A model generated the notes under the pieces. The model was not told where the DNA came from, did no database searches, and was given only the letters and a program-made list of their open reading frames with translations. Below, piece after piece: positions 47,008-58,286 of a DNA stretch of 64,000 bases (the first letter of the stretch is position 1; every line of letters begins with the position of its first letter). Source of the stretch: Stichopus chloronotus (Eukaryota > Echinodermata > Holothuroidea > Aspidochirotida > Stichopodidae); assembly GCA_021234535.1 (NCBI GenBank), contig CM037842.1, forward strand, positions 8,053,361-8,117,360, read 5' to 3'. A program made the position numbers and the translations under genes.

Positions 47008-49656
47008 CTGCTGGTACCACCCTTGGGATGTAGCGTACAGGATAAGAAATTGATAAGAATGAATGTCAGATCAATGTATCACCATAATAATGTGGTAATT
47101 ATCTCATCCCTATACTTGAAATATGGAGAGAGACGAAATATTGCAGTTGCTTCATGGCTAAAGGGTATTATGTCTCTCCCAATTGCCATAGCAACAGCGG
47201 TCTGAAGTGTGCTGTTTTGATATATCGGGGTGAACCATTGTATGGTTGCCAATGTACTTATAATGGCCCAGAATACCTCCTTACAGGTGTTTATACGAGG
47301 GCTAAAAACCAGTGGAAGGATATGTGTGTGTGTGCACGTGCGCGGGTGTGTGTGTGTATGAAAATTCCAAATACAAAAGTTTGCTTAATTGGGACAATTT
47401 CATTGATGTGAATCCTTTTTAGCTGTATTTCTTATTCATACATAATTTCATAGAAACTACATGTGTCATGATCACATATATCATATGACATGCCAACCCT
47501 GACAAATTCACCGTGAGTCTCACGATTTCCCCAAAGGGAAGGGGGACACCTCCCCACTAGACCCCCCATGTCAAACTGTACCACCAGTTTGGACACTCTC
47601 AAATAATAAAGATTCACAATCTGAATCTGATATGCAACTCAGTGTGCCTTAGAGAATGTACAGTATGCATAAAACATGCCTGGAATAGGGCTGGTGCACA
47701 ACCACAGAGCCAAATCTGATTATTGCAATGATAGTGCACTATGCTGTTGGTGATGATTGGGTATTTCCACATTGCCAATGAACAACAAAAGATGTGTGTT
47801 ATGGAACTCATGATTATATGCAAAACAAATAGGATTAAGATGGGCACTCTGTGAATTATCCGTTTGTTATATGTGTTGTGCACATACATTTCATTTTATT
47901 ACAATTATCTGTGAGATTAAATCATGCTGTGATGCATGGACCATTAACCGTATAATGCGCAATGCATAATGTTTGACATGCAATGCCGTTCAACAATGTG
48001 TGTCGCTAAAGTTTCATTCTGAACCAGTGACATACAGAATGAGACTTTTCCATTGGGATTTTAATGAATTGGAGACAGTTCACGCACAGGTATCATCTTA
48101 GCAGATCGCTGCTACTAACAGGTACTTGAGCTGCAGTACTTGTCACAGTCAATATGTTTTTAGGACTAAATTGCTGATGATGAGCCACAGATGAAATGGA
48201 GCCTCCCCCTCATGTCCTCTTTGATTACACAACTAGTACTGTTTTAGTTAATAAAACATGGTTATTATTCATGTATGTGGCAAGTAAAGGACATGATTTT
48301 TGCCGTAATTACAGTATGGTACTGTATTAGTTGTGTTAGATACTGTATACTGTACTTACTTGTACATGAGGTTTTAGCTTTAAGGGCCAGCAGCTGAAAT
48401 GTGAATAAGCACACATATTTTCATTGTCAATTTGTACAAATTGTCACAAAAAAGAGATATATGAGCAAGTAAAGCTCCAAAAATCCTTGCACTTAATTAC
48501 TATAGCTGCACCAACTTAGTTGGATACTGTATATGCATATAACTTGTCCTATCTGACACTGCATGGGCCCCACTCCTGCATTTACTATGAAGGTGTGTGA
48601 AATATTAAAAGAAGTCATTGTCATAAAGTCATAGCCTACAACTGTCATTTTTCAGGTTTCAAGATGTGATGAAGAATAGAGTTTACACATAGTCAAAGTC
48701 TCTTTATTACAAAGTTAAGTAGGGACAGATAAAATTTCATTGTTTCATATTTCACTTGTTTCTTCCAGTGGAGATAGAAGTAACTGCAGGTAGACCCTGA
48801 GCACTGGAAATTAATCACACAGTCAGCTATACAGAACCCAGATCTCTAAGTGACCGTGTAGCATTTCACAACTTTAAACCAGCTTTGAAAACCAAACCCA
48901 GCTGTCCAGCACTCTGAATAAAACTGGGTTTGTGAAAAAGAACAAAAATCAGTCTCGATCTGCACAGCCCGTAATGAGTCACCTAAAGAAAGCATTCACC
49001 TAAAGAAAGCATTATAACTCCCAACTGAGCTAAAAAATTCACTCAATTACAGTAACAGTATCAGCAGTGCTATGTGACACAAAAATTCAAGCCAGGTACA
49101 TTGACTGTTTTGCTTACAGTGCTACCAGTTTGTATGTAAACTCTTCTTGTATTCAAAGTATTTCAAATTTTTAAGGTGGGCACCACTTCCTATTATACCC
49201 CTCCTCCAGGCCAGAGGTCCACTGACAGACAGCTTAAAGTCGACAATGCCCATTTAAAGTTGGAGCCTTGGAGGATGGGTAGATGATAGAAGGGGAAAAG
49301 AGAAATGGGTGGTGCATTGAAGGTTTTAAAAAATCCTTGACTACCAATCTTTCATCACTGAAATAAGCACTGTCTATAGACTTGATTATTAAGGTGAGAT
49401 AAAATATGACACACCATCGATCATTGACCCCTACCAGATATATTCAAGTGATTTGGTGGATGACTAAATACACAATTAAAAGCATGTCAAACAACAAAAC
49501 TAATACAGTAGTACCTGTACGTACCACTAATTTATCACTTTGATCAACCTCTGAATACACAAAACCCATTATGGGTTCATTAAGACTTTGGGGAGTAATT
49601 TGTCTAGGTCATACACATTGATTTGATAATGGCTTTTGTAATATTGTATTTCATAC

Positions 49657-49823
49657 CTTTCAGAAGGACCATTTGCCTTCTCTTCTTCTGTGTCTTCTTC
49701 TTCTTCATCATCATCCTCTTCATGTGCCTCTCCCTCATCTTCTGCCTCCTCCTCCTCCCCCTCTGACTCCTCCTTCTCACCAGTCTCTTCTGCAGACCCA
49801 AGCTGGTGAAGGATGGCATCTGT
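49657..49823 (-). CDS. Exon 4: acidic linker
   Basis: I chose the acceptor GTCGCACAAAG because it gives phase 0 from exon 3; four bases further on, ...AAAGACAG is an alternative. Donor GTATGA. Reads TDAILHQLGSAEETGEKEE, then a Glu/Asp-only stretch of about 30 residues, EEEKANGPSE. Leaves phase 2, completing an Arg codon with exon 5. Antisense and shifted open frames here come from the GAG/GAA/GAT composition. Confidence 0.7.
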
Positions 49824-50340
49824 CTTTGTGCGACAGGAGACATTGTAAATATACATCTCATCAGATTTCCAAACATAAGCACAAGTTGAAAAATCTTTTT
49901 AACACACCATTGCACTTGAAAGTCGCAACTCACTGCAGCAGCAGAAAGTAAAACAGGTTTTTTTCTTGCACATTCCATACTTCCTTACCTATGGAGAGAA
50001 GGACATATTATGACCTTACTCTTTTTAACCTTATATTTTGACCATTGGTGTGCATTTTTCCAGTGAAGAGGTTACACGCAAACAGCCAATTTCCTGTGTG
50101 AAGGTGTGAGACCACTTTGGTAACTCAAAGCCATCCCACTCTCAGTCCTAGATCTCTTTACTCAAGTCCGAAAATATAACGCTGTCTGAGAATGTAACGT
50201 TCAAGTCTCAACATGGGCTACGCGGGTGTGAGATCAAAAGTGAATCAACGTTTGCGAGGTTTTAGTGACCGAAAGTGAATTAGAGCTACGATTAGGAGGT
50301 AGGGTTGGGCGGTTAGGGTTTGAGGAACGTTTGAATTTTC
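49824..50340. other. Intron 3, upper flank
   Basis: AT-rich; nothing I can support. Confidence 0.4.
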
Positions 50341-50700
50341 GGGGCTAATGGGACATTTATTAAACTTTTGCGACACCGATTTGAAATTATGGGACAATAA
50401 TATGAACTAATGTAACCCTTATTTTTTTTTAACTCATGCGACTTATGGGAACTCTGAAATGAACTTATGGAACCTTTGAAATGAACTTATAAGATGCCTC
50501 AGTGAACAAGTGGGACTCTTTCTGAGCTTATGGAACAGCTGAAAAATATATTCAGTCCAAAATGAACTTTTGGGACGGTTGAGGAACTGGACTTTTTTTT
50601 GGTCTTGCAGACCTTATTTCATTTTCGGTCTCACGGACCTTCGGTCTTGCGGACCTTACTTCATTTTTCATCTCTCAGACCTTCGGTCTCGCGAACCTTA
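50340..50700. repeat. Two short-period degenerate arrays
   Basis: At 50345-50585 the words (A)ACTTATGGGAC..CTTTGAAATG recur at about 25-30 bp. At 50600-50700 a 30-40-bp unit GGTCTTGCGGACCTTA.TTCATTTT recurs three to four times; GGTC...GACC makes each unit self-complementary. Confidence 0.65.
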
Positions 50701-50959
50701 ATGGAGGTATGATCACATGTGAAACTAGTTACAGCTTCGCCCATATGCGAGTGTCTGGAATGAGGCTGACATGGCGGTGTAAGCAAAGGTGTTGTTTGTG
50801 CTCTCGGGGACTTTCATTCTTACCACATGAAATTGCTTCGATATACTATGACTTTGGGATGAAAAGGTAGGATTTCATCTACCCTTTACTTTTTTGTAAG
50901 TTATGAAATGAAGACGAGGTCGGCCAGTTGGAAGTTTTGGCATTAAAAAAAGACAAGCC

Positions 50960-51727
50960 ATGGCAGAATTACAGAGGCAGAAAGCCTCCACACCCGCCAA
51001 CGTGTCATCACATGATAGCAATGAATTAATCTAATATGGGATCTACTACCGAAGGACACCTACGCCTTTATTATGAATCCAAATTCGGTGAGAAGTTAGC
51101 AAAAACACTTGAGAAAGCTATCAAAAACGCTATTAGTGCTTTTCCTTCTGACTTAAGAAATTTAAAAGAGTGAACTCAAGAAAAAGCTTACAGCTCAGGA
51201 ATGCAAAATCAATAAATTGGAAAAGGAAAACAAGGAACTTGAAGAAAGATGTCAGTCTATGTAGGAGAGGGTTTCTAAGTTGGAATCGGAAAGTTGTGAT
51301 CAATTTGCCCTGATTAACAAGCAAGAGAGGTTTCCAAGAAGAATTTATGTATAGTTGGGCACGTCACTTTACAAAACGAGAACTGCACTGACATCGCCAA
51401 GGCAATATTTTGTGAATTGGCCTGAACGATTGCCATATTGAAACTTGAAAGGGCCCATAGCGATGGTAAAACCGTGGAGGGTCAGGGTCAACATATACTG
51501 GTCAAAGTCTCATTTCATCAAGACAAACTGTTTCTATTGAAACATGCGAGAGCTAAGCTACAACAGAAGCCATACTTTCTCACTGATGACCTGACTCTGA
51601 CAGACCTGATGGAGAAGAAAAAATGGACCAAGTTACTGAGTTATATCGTAATGGTACTAAACTACATTTTTCCAGAGGGGTCTGAAGACATCCTGATGGC
51701 CATCCATTCAAATTTGTCGACAAATAA
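50960..51727 (+). pseudogene. L1/Tx1-like LINE, ORF1 remnant
   Basis: From ATG at 50960 the frame is broken several times, but the parts are in order: MAELQRQKASTPAN, a coiled coil (KKLTAQECKINKLEKENKEL, ERVSKLESES), an RNA-binding core (IVGHVTLQNENCTD), and a C-terminal domain with GKTVEGQGQHILVKVSFHQD and RAKLQQKPYFLTDDLTLTD, then YRNGTKLHFSRG and a stop at 51725-51727. This is the layout of L1-type ORF1 proteins, RNA-binding chaperones of retrotransposition. The ORF2 of what is probably the same element begins at 55563, displaced by insertions. Confidence 0.75.
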
Positions 51728-52443
51728 CTTATTTCATGCATTCATTCATCCCGTTTTGACGTCTGGAGCGCTTATTAGGGTTTTTGTTTCATTGTGCGGT
51801 GAAAATACTTGTTCTGACTCTCTTCATGCATACTGTATGTTTCAGTATTTTTCAATCTTCGCTCCTTATGATAAGGAAATGTTTGTTATTATACAGTAGT
51901 GGACATATTTGTTTTTGTTTGGATTGTGACAAGATGTGTTTGTTGAATGTAGGAGTTGTTACTGTACAGTACAGCTTATATCTTTTTCCTGGAGCCGATG
52001 CAACATCGCTACGCAGTTTTTCTTCTTTATGACATCAAGGATGGATGCCGTTTCTTTCATTTGATTATTTTGACGGTGTCTCGAGCCCTTGTTTTTGCAT
52101 TCCTTTTGTCTTGTTATTGCTCGGTCAAATAAACGGAGCGATCCTCTTCCCGTTTGATTGGAGGGGCATTCCATGGTATTTCTCTGTCGCGGACGGGACA
52201 TTTTGCACAATTAAAACATTAATAACTCAAAATAGGTGATTTGCATGGTTGTGTAATATATTTATTCAGAATCAGCCTCCCTGGAATAACCTTGAACCGT
52301 CTCCATTTTAGTAATAACATAAAAGATCATGTAATTATAGCCCCGTTAGTGTGCGTCGTAGACGGGACAGAAAATGGACATGGATTTTCAAGGGTTAAAG
52401 TGAAATCGCGGCGATCCACCGTGGGTTCGCGGATGGGTCTTCG

Positions 52444-53166
52444 GTGTGTTCGAGCGGGGTCCTTACCCAGCTACTCTGGGGGACGGCCAACAGGAGGCCG
52501 GTGGTACGGCGACTAGCACCATCCTGGTCCATCAACGGGGTCCTGCGGGCTCTCGCCCAGGCCCTGTACGAGCCTCTGCATTCTTGCCCCCTGGAGTACT
52601 TGACTCGCAAGACCTTGTTCCTCATCGCGGCGGCGTCGGCAAGACGGAGGAGCCGTCTTCAGGCTCTTTCAGTCAAGCCGGGCCACTTGAGGTTCGAGAA
52701 CCATGGGGTTCGCATGGTTCCCAACCCCTCTTTCATGGCCAAGACCCAGACGCTCACTTTCATTCCCGGGGATATTTTTATCCCTGAGATATCCTCGGCC
52801 TCCTCGGTCACCGAGGACAGAAAGTGGTGTCCGGTCAGGGCGCTGAAATGGTATCTACATCGGACGAAGGACATCCGTTCGTCCGATCGCCTCTTTGTCT
52901 CCCCCCGCAGGCCGCACTCGGCGGCCTCCAGAGATACCATTTCACGCTGGCTGACCGAGGTCATTGCGCCGCATGCCCAGGGACAGGTCAAGGCTCACGA
53001 GGTCCGGGGGAAAGCGACGTCCAAGGCGTTGTTTAGTGGGGTCCCAGTGGAGGACATCCTTAAGGCGGCAGCCTGGAGGTCCCCCACGACGTTCGTCGCT
53101 TGTTACCTCACGGACACTCTCAGTGCCGAAGCGGCGTTTGGCCGTGCCGTCCTCTCCTCCCGGTGA
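52444..53166 (+). CDS. DIRS-like tyrosine recombinase, C-terminal part
   Basis: About 240 open codons; the first codons may be outside the true protein, since the element is truncated. Seen: LTRKTLFLIAAASARRRSRL holds the first catalytic Arg; VRMVPNPSFMAKT and the RKWCPVRALKWYLHRT stretch are typical of DIRS recombinases; SSDRLFVS; then AHEVRGKATSKALFSG (HxxR box) and AAAWRSPTTFVACYLTD with the Trp/His position and the nucleophile Tyr. Arg, His-x-x-Arg and Tyr are all kept. In a live element it would integrate the circular cDNA without target duplication. It ends in TGA at 53164-53166. It has no neighbour it could work with now. Confidence 0.85.
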   Translation: MCSSGVLTQLLWGTANRRPVVRRLAPSWSINGVLRALAQALYEPLHSCPLEYLTRKTLFLIAAASARRRSRLQALSVKPGHLRFENHGVRMVPNPSFMAKTQTLTFIPGDIFIPEISSASSVTEDRKWCPVRALKWYLHRTKDIRSSDRLFVSPRRPHSAASRDTISRWLTEVIAPHAQGQVKAHEVRGKATSKALFSGVPVEDILKAAAWRSPTTFVACYLTDTLSAEAAFGRAVLSSR

Positions 53167-53210
53167 CCTCCCACCGGTTTCCGTGGGTGTCACTCTGATG
53201 CAGTAGTGGG

Positions 53211-53295
53211 GCAAGGGGTAAGTATATGTCTACGATGTGAATTCCCCACAACTCACTGGTGTGGGTATTCACGAGTGACTATACTTACCCCTTGC
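53211..53295. repeat. 16-bp inverted repeat after the YR gene
   Basis: GCAAGGGGTAAGTATA (53211-53226) and its exact reverse complement (53280-53295) enclose 53 bp in which GTGAAT...ATTCAC and CCCCAC...GTGGG can also pair. Lies 45 bp after the recombinase stop; probably part of the element's terminal repeats. Confidence 0.85.
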
Positions 53296-55045
53296 TGCCT
53301 CCCGCCTCCCACCCCGCGGAGGCATGGGGGAACCTCCTATTGGTTTTCATGCTGTGTAGGTTCTCCTCGGAGGAGCGAGGGTTTTTCCCCTTGTACATAC
53401 TGTATATATACTTCCTTCAAAAAAGAGAAAAACCAAAAAAAAGGAAAATGTAAATTTCTATGTGTCTTTCTTCGGGGGAACGGCGAGCCTGAGGCTCTGG
53501 GGGGTCCCGAGTGCGGTCGCCGCGTGGGGCGTGGCGGGGATGGTCCCCCCGCATGTCGGCACTCGGGCGACGCCTTGGTGGCTTACGTGGATCCCGCGCT
53601 AAGGTAAGTGTTCACGGTTTGTCCGCATACATTGAGCACCTCGCTCAGTGCTACGAGGGCGGGCTAGGCCTTAGAGGGCGCGGTGTCAGAATTGACTTCG
53701 AGGGCAGTTGAGCATAGGTCAAACTGATGCCGCGATCACCGCGACCACTGGAGTGAATTGCTCTGAATGTGGGTTGGGTAAGGTGGGTTTGGTTAGCAAG
53801 TTATATTTAGGAACCATCACTTTCCTATTACAAATTGCCATGAAAATTTGAAGGGACTACTCTTTAGACTGAAATTGATGTTTTAAAAAAAAAACCTGTG
53901 TCGCGGACAGGACATTTCTCAATGTCGCGGACAGGACAGCATTGATTTACACAAATTGTGCATGTCTCCCTTGATCGAATTAACATGAGCAATGAACAAC
54001 AGTGTGGACTCATGGGGTCTCGCAAATACTGTAAAAGAATATATGTTCAAGCACCTCCCCTGCGCCGGCCCTCCCAACCCTTCCCCCTATTGCAACCGCT
54101 AGGAATTGGCATACTGGTACCATACATGTCTCAATGGAAAAATTAAGAGCCAAAACCAGTAGTGAGGAAGTTGTAGGGTCCAGGCCTTTACTTTCAAGAG
54201 ATTATATGCTCAAGACAACCCCAAGCACTCTGCACCCCGTGAGAACCCTGTACGTATAAGCATGCATGCTAAGTGTGAATTACATAGAGCACAGAGATGG
54301 ACCTTGATTCATGCGCACAAACAATTTATTGTCTATACAATGAATAACCTAGATCCACAGTAAACTAGCCAAGGCCTACAAATCACATGCATTTTACTGT
54401 AATACTAGCACACACATATCAAGTAACTTCTACACTCCATCATGATTGTGATTCTACACAATATTAGAAAACCACATTGACCTGGACTCACTCCTATTAA
54501 TCTCAAGTTGCTTTGCAAAAAATAAACTGTCAGAAAGGCAGGTCCAGGTGCCATTATGTAATAGAATTGCAGTGTGGACCCCATGAGGGTTTCAGAATAA
54601 ACTACCAAATCTCACCTTGATTAAGGAATGATATGTGGAAGTAGATGAAGGTACTGCAATGTGTACAATGTCACTGAAAAATGTCCCGTCCGCGACAAAA
54701 TGTCCCGTCAGCGACAGTTTTTCATTAATTAATTACTCCGGTTAAATGAATGCAGTGGACAAAAGAAAGACAAAGGGGGGTACTGTATTGAGGCCAGTAA
54801 GAGAATTCTCAAAAAAGAAAAAATTGAACCAATTATTGCTGAGTAATATGTTAAAAATCGTGTTGCAATTGTTGTGGACGGGGACAATTCAATTTTTACT
54901 AATTAATCAGTATTAATTAGCAGTACAGCAGAAACTTTGAAATTGATTCATGATGTAACCTATAACATGCTAAATATGTCCTGGCTACTTCTATACCATT
55001 CCTCTTCTGTCCCATTCTGTATTACCAGAAAGGGTAATGTCCCGT

Positions 55046-55562
55046 CCACAATGCTGTTCCGAGGTTCGTTTGCTCTGTTTATAAATTAATTACCCAAACA
55101 GTGATTTTTTTCCAAAACGAAAGTTTACCACTAGGAACTATGACTTATGCACTTGGATAATTGACTAATCACAGGTGGATACTTTGCATTTGAAATTTAC
55201 ACATTCACGTCCAAATTACTGTGGAATGCCCCAAGACTGTCTTTTTTTTCTTTTCTCACTATCCTCCAATTCTGTTATTGAATGTGAATGTTATGTAAGT
55301 ATTCTCCTTGCTCTGCTATTCTACATTCCTCTATGTTTACACCTAGTAAAAATGCCTAGCAACCTCTGCTATGACGAGCAGGGCAGCATTACTATGTTTG
55401 CTGGTTTTGAATCTCTTCCTTTTTCAATCTCTATTGCTACTAGGTTATTTTGCATACATACTATAGGATTGTAAATATTTCTGATAAATTCAGAGAGAGG
55501 TCAATACCCCTACATTGTACTCACTACACTTGTTCTGCTCAACACACATACCTTCCATTCTT
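55046..55562 (+). other. AT-rich inter-ORF part of the L1-like element
   Basis: Pyrimidine-rich, no open frame of note; lies between the motif region and the start of the ORF2 remnant. Confidence 0.35.
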
Positions 55563-57785
55563 ATGGCAGCAGACTTAAATTTCATTATGCACAATGCTGG
55601 GGGTCTTAGACAATCAAGAAAATGTAGGTAGCTGTTCTCTTATTTACAAAGGCATAAAGTTGATGTTATTCTGTTGCAGGAAACGCATAGTTGTATTAAT
55701 GACGAAAAGTACTGGAAAGGTGAATGGAGAGGGCAAATCTTTTCCCTCATGGCTCTTCTAGTACTCCAGGTGTCTGTATTTTGTTCAACTTAAGTTTTAA
55801 CCTAAGGGTACATAAGGCTGTTGCGGACACCCAGGGGAGGTACAGTTTGTGTGATATTTTGTCTTTGAATCAAATTTTTACTATTACTGCTAGTTATGCT
55901 CACAATGTCGATCGTCCTGAATACTCCTGATTTATTTCGTGATTTGGCTAACAATTTAAGCAACTTCAGTTGTGATATTATTATTCGAGAAGGAGATTTC
56001 AATTTTGTTTTCAACCTGGATATGGATAAAGTAGGTGGCAATCCTAAAACCAACTTCAAGGCAAGAGATGTTTTTCTTTAATGACTTGTAATAATCTTGT
56101 CAACATCTGGAGGGAGAAGAATCCTTTTACTAAAAACTTTTCTTGGAGTTCAAATGTCACTCTTGGTATTCATTACAGACTGGATTATTTTTAATTTCAC
56201 GCCAGTGATGCCACTTACAGTAGCTCTTTCTCCTGGCATTCAATCTGATCACTCCTTATATATTTCCTTCAACATTACAAATGAACCCAGAGGCTCAGGT
56301 TTTTGGAAACTTAGCAATTCACTGTCGAACGATGACATGCAAGTCAGACTTACTGCTGACTTGATCTTCTCCGAAATATCTAACCCATCTTTTTCTAACC
56401 CGTCACTCTTCTGGGAAAACTTAAAATTTAAAATCCGCAACTCTAGTATCAAATATTCGAAAGCAAAAGAAAGGCATTGTATGGAAAACGACATCATCAA
56501 CTCCATCCCTGAGTTACAGCAACAACTTTATGATTACATTCGCCATTGTCTGAGAAATGCCCAAAATGATCTGCTTTATTATTACAATCTTAAAGTGCAG
56601 GGCACTATCATTAGATCATGTGCCAGATGGGTAGAGGAGGGGGAAAAAAGTACAAAATATTTTTAAACTTAGAAAAAAGGAATAAAAGTTGGAACAGAAT
56701 TTTTAGACTTCGTACAAACAAAGGTGCCTTTAGTGATCAATACAAAGATATTCGAAGAGATATCAGAGCTTTCTATTCTCAGTTGTACACTTCCAGTAAC
56801 TCTTCCCCAAATGTGTTCTTTGATGATATTGATTGTGATGGTTTAAGGAAAGATGATGCTGATTCTTGTGAGGGGGAGCTACCCTTAGATGAATGTTACA
56901 GTATGCTGCATTAAACACAATGAATAATGATATGGGCCCGGCACAGATGGGCTCTCCCCCAATTTTTACAAAAAATTCTGGAACCAAGTAGGAGGTGTGG
57001 TATTGAACGCCCTTCATAGGGTGATTTTGGTCCCTGTAATGATGGGGCAGAACTTTTGTGTGGAGAACCCGACCTATGTATGGGAATTTCCGGGTTGTGG
57101 ATTTTTCACTACTCACACAGAGATTGACTGCCTCAGGTAGAAATTACACGCTTGGGCTGGCCCAGTAACTTTGGTCAATTACCTTTGCAATCTTAGCTGG
57201 GATATTGGTTACTCCATCAACACACAAGTAGGTCTGTTTCTAGGATGTTTATAGACTATATCCGATTTTGTGTTCTGCATGCTTTTTAATTAATCTTGGT
57301 AAACTTTCCTTACTTTCTGTGCAGAAATAAGACAACAAACTTATAAGAGAAGCAGAACAAGGAATTTGTTAAAACAAAGAAAAGAATACATGGCCCAGCT
57401 TAAGTGAGTGTTGACTAGCCACACAATTACAGTTAGCTTAGAGCTTAGAAGATAATGTTTCACACCCTTTTACCCCTGAAGGGAGAAGGCTAGCAATGAT
57501 GGTTATTGCCTAATTGTCCATGAACTGGAAAGATGTTATCACAGTGAAGATATGTTGGAGTGAAAAAAAAAATCTTGCCCCATGACTACTGGGAACAGAA
57601 TCACGCTATGTTAATTTTTGTTACCATTGTGGAAACTTGTACCCCGAGCAATCACACGAAATAATCTCTGAAACCCGAAAAAGATCTGACTTTATCACGA
57701 AACTATAGACCAATTACACCACTGAATACTGATTATAAAATTGCTGCAAAAGCCATGGCAAATAGGTTAAAAAAGGTAATCAACT
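55563..57785 (+). pseudogene. L1/Tx1-like LINE, ORF2 remnant (endonuclease + start of RT)
   Basis: From ATG 55563: HNAGGLRQSRK, VDVILLQETHSC (endonuclease motif QETH), EGDFNFVFNLD (the GGDFN box with Gly to Glu), WREKNPFTKNFSW, IQSDHSL (SDH box). Then ELQQQLYDYI, a connecting region CARWVEEGEKSTKYF, NKSWNRIFRLRTN and GPAQMG. It is cut by a TIR element (57015-57610) and resumes with NYRPITPLNTDYKIAAKAMA and NRLKKVI, the start of reverse transcriptase, then is lost at about 57785. Several frameshifts and stops. Plus strand, opposite to the host gene, inside its intron 3. Confidence 0.8.
57015..57610. mobile_element. CATAG-ended TIR element, copy 3 (596 bp)
   Basis: Inserted in the L1-like ORF2 (left flank ...AACGCCCTT, right flank TTAATTTTTG), which dates it after the LINE. 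Ends as in copies 1 and 2. At most a 2-bp TT is shared by the flanks. Confidence 0.9.
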
Positions 57786-58251
57786 CACCATGGTATCTTA
57801 GATGTGTATTAATTCCCATGTATTTATGTACAAGTGTCAATGGAAGTAGGAAGAAGCTCAACTTTTGTTATTTGTTGATGTTGTATTATGTTGCATGTAT
57901 TAACTCATGAAGATATGGAGGAAGAAAAAAGAAAAAGCTTCGCCCATATGCTGCAATGCAATTTCGGTGTCGCTGGAAACCCCCTCATGTGTGGGCTCAT
58001 TTTGGTGATATGGTCCGTGAACATAAAGGGAAAGAGAGCAGATTTGACCTAGCTACCTTTATATATTTACACACAATTTGCCTCCCTTGATTTCACACAA
58101 ATGCGAGACCACAACGAGTGATGTAATAACAAGACTTTGAAAATGATCAAAGTTGTGAAGTTACTTTAACCAGACATTGTTACATCCACTGCAGGATATG
58201 AATGGATGAACCAGCTAGTGAATACTATGCAATGAGAGCAATTATACTTAC
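57786..58251. other. Intron 3, lower flank
   Basis: AT-rich; GCTTCGCCCATATG near 57946 also occurs near 50731 (CTTCGCCCATATGC), so the L1-like element or its host repeat may reach both points. Confidence 0.4.
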
Positions 58252-58286
58252 AGTCTCATCATCATCTTCATTTTGGTTGGACCAAG
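58252..58286 (-). CDS. Exon 3: 35-nt acidic exon
   Basis: Acceptor CACTCCTTCAG, donor GTAAGT. Two bases complete the Ala codon from exon 2, then WSNQNEDDDET, phase 0 out into exon 4. Supported by strong splice sites and exact phase. Confidence 0.6.

Larger units (their letters stand above)
45042..49656. other. Intron 4
   Basis: Carries the second CATAG-ended TIR element (45531-46125), a local duplication of TATATTCA(A/G)TAGTCC(C/A)AGGTTG words (46260-46345), a 13-bp inverted repeat (46944-47007), a GT-rich run (47315-47360) and otherwise AT-rich DNA. No exon seen. Confidence 0.5.
52380..53720 (+). mobile_element. DIRS-type retroelement, 3' fragment (GC-rich)
   Basis: A GC-rich block set in AT-rich DNA. 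It contains the tyrosine-recombinase reading frame (52444-53166), then a 16-bp inverted repeat GCAAGGGGTAAGTATA (53211-53226, 53280-53295) and a GC-rich tail to about 53720. DIRS elements end with YR plus complex inverted terminal/internal repeats, which fits. Reverse transcriptase and RNase H parts are missing, so it is 5'-truncated. Confidence 0.75.
52180..55045. repeat. Region bounded and punctuated by GTCGCGGACGGGACA motifs
   Basis: A roughly 15-bp word, TGTCGCGGACGGGACA with variants, occurs near 52186, 52356, 53897 and 53921 in one orientation, and inverted as TGTCCCGTCCGCGACA near 54683 (twice in a row); GTGGACGGGGACA lies near 54873 and, inverted, TGTCCCGTCCAC near 55041. Left-side copies point right and most right-side copies point left, as subterminal transposase-binding repeats would. 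The interval separates ORF1 and ORF2 of the L1-like element. Confidence 0.65.

Noticed and set aside
49604..49978. 124-codon minus frame rich in Arg/Lys/Met over the acidic exon
   Set aside because: It is a shifted frame of the GAG/GAA/GAT-rich exon 4; the Glu/Asp frame fits the splice phases.
51438..51899. 153-codon plus frame as a host gene
   Set aside because: Its first half is the C-terminal domain of an L1-type ORF1; the second half is a shifted frame after a frameshift.
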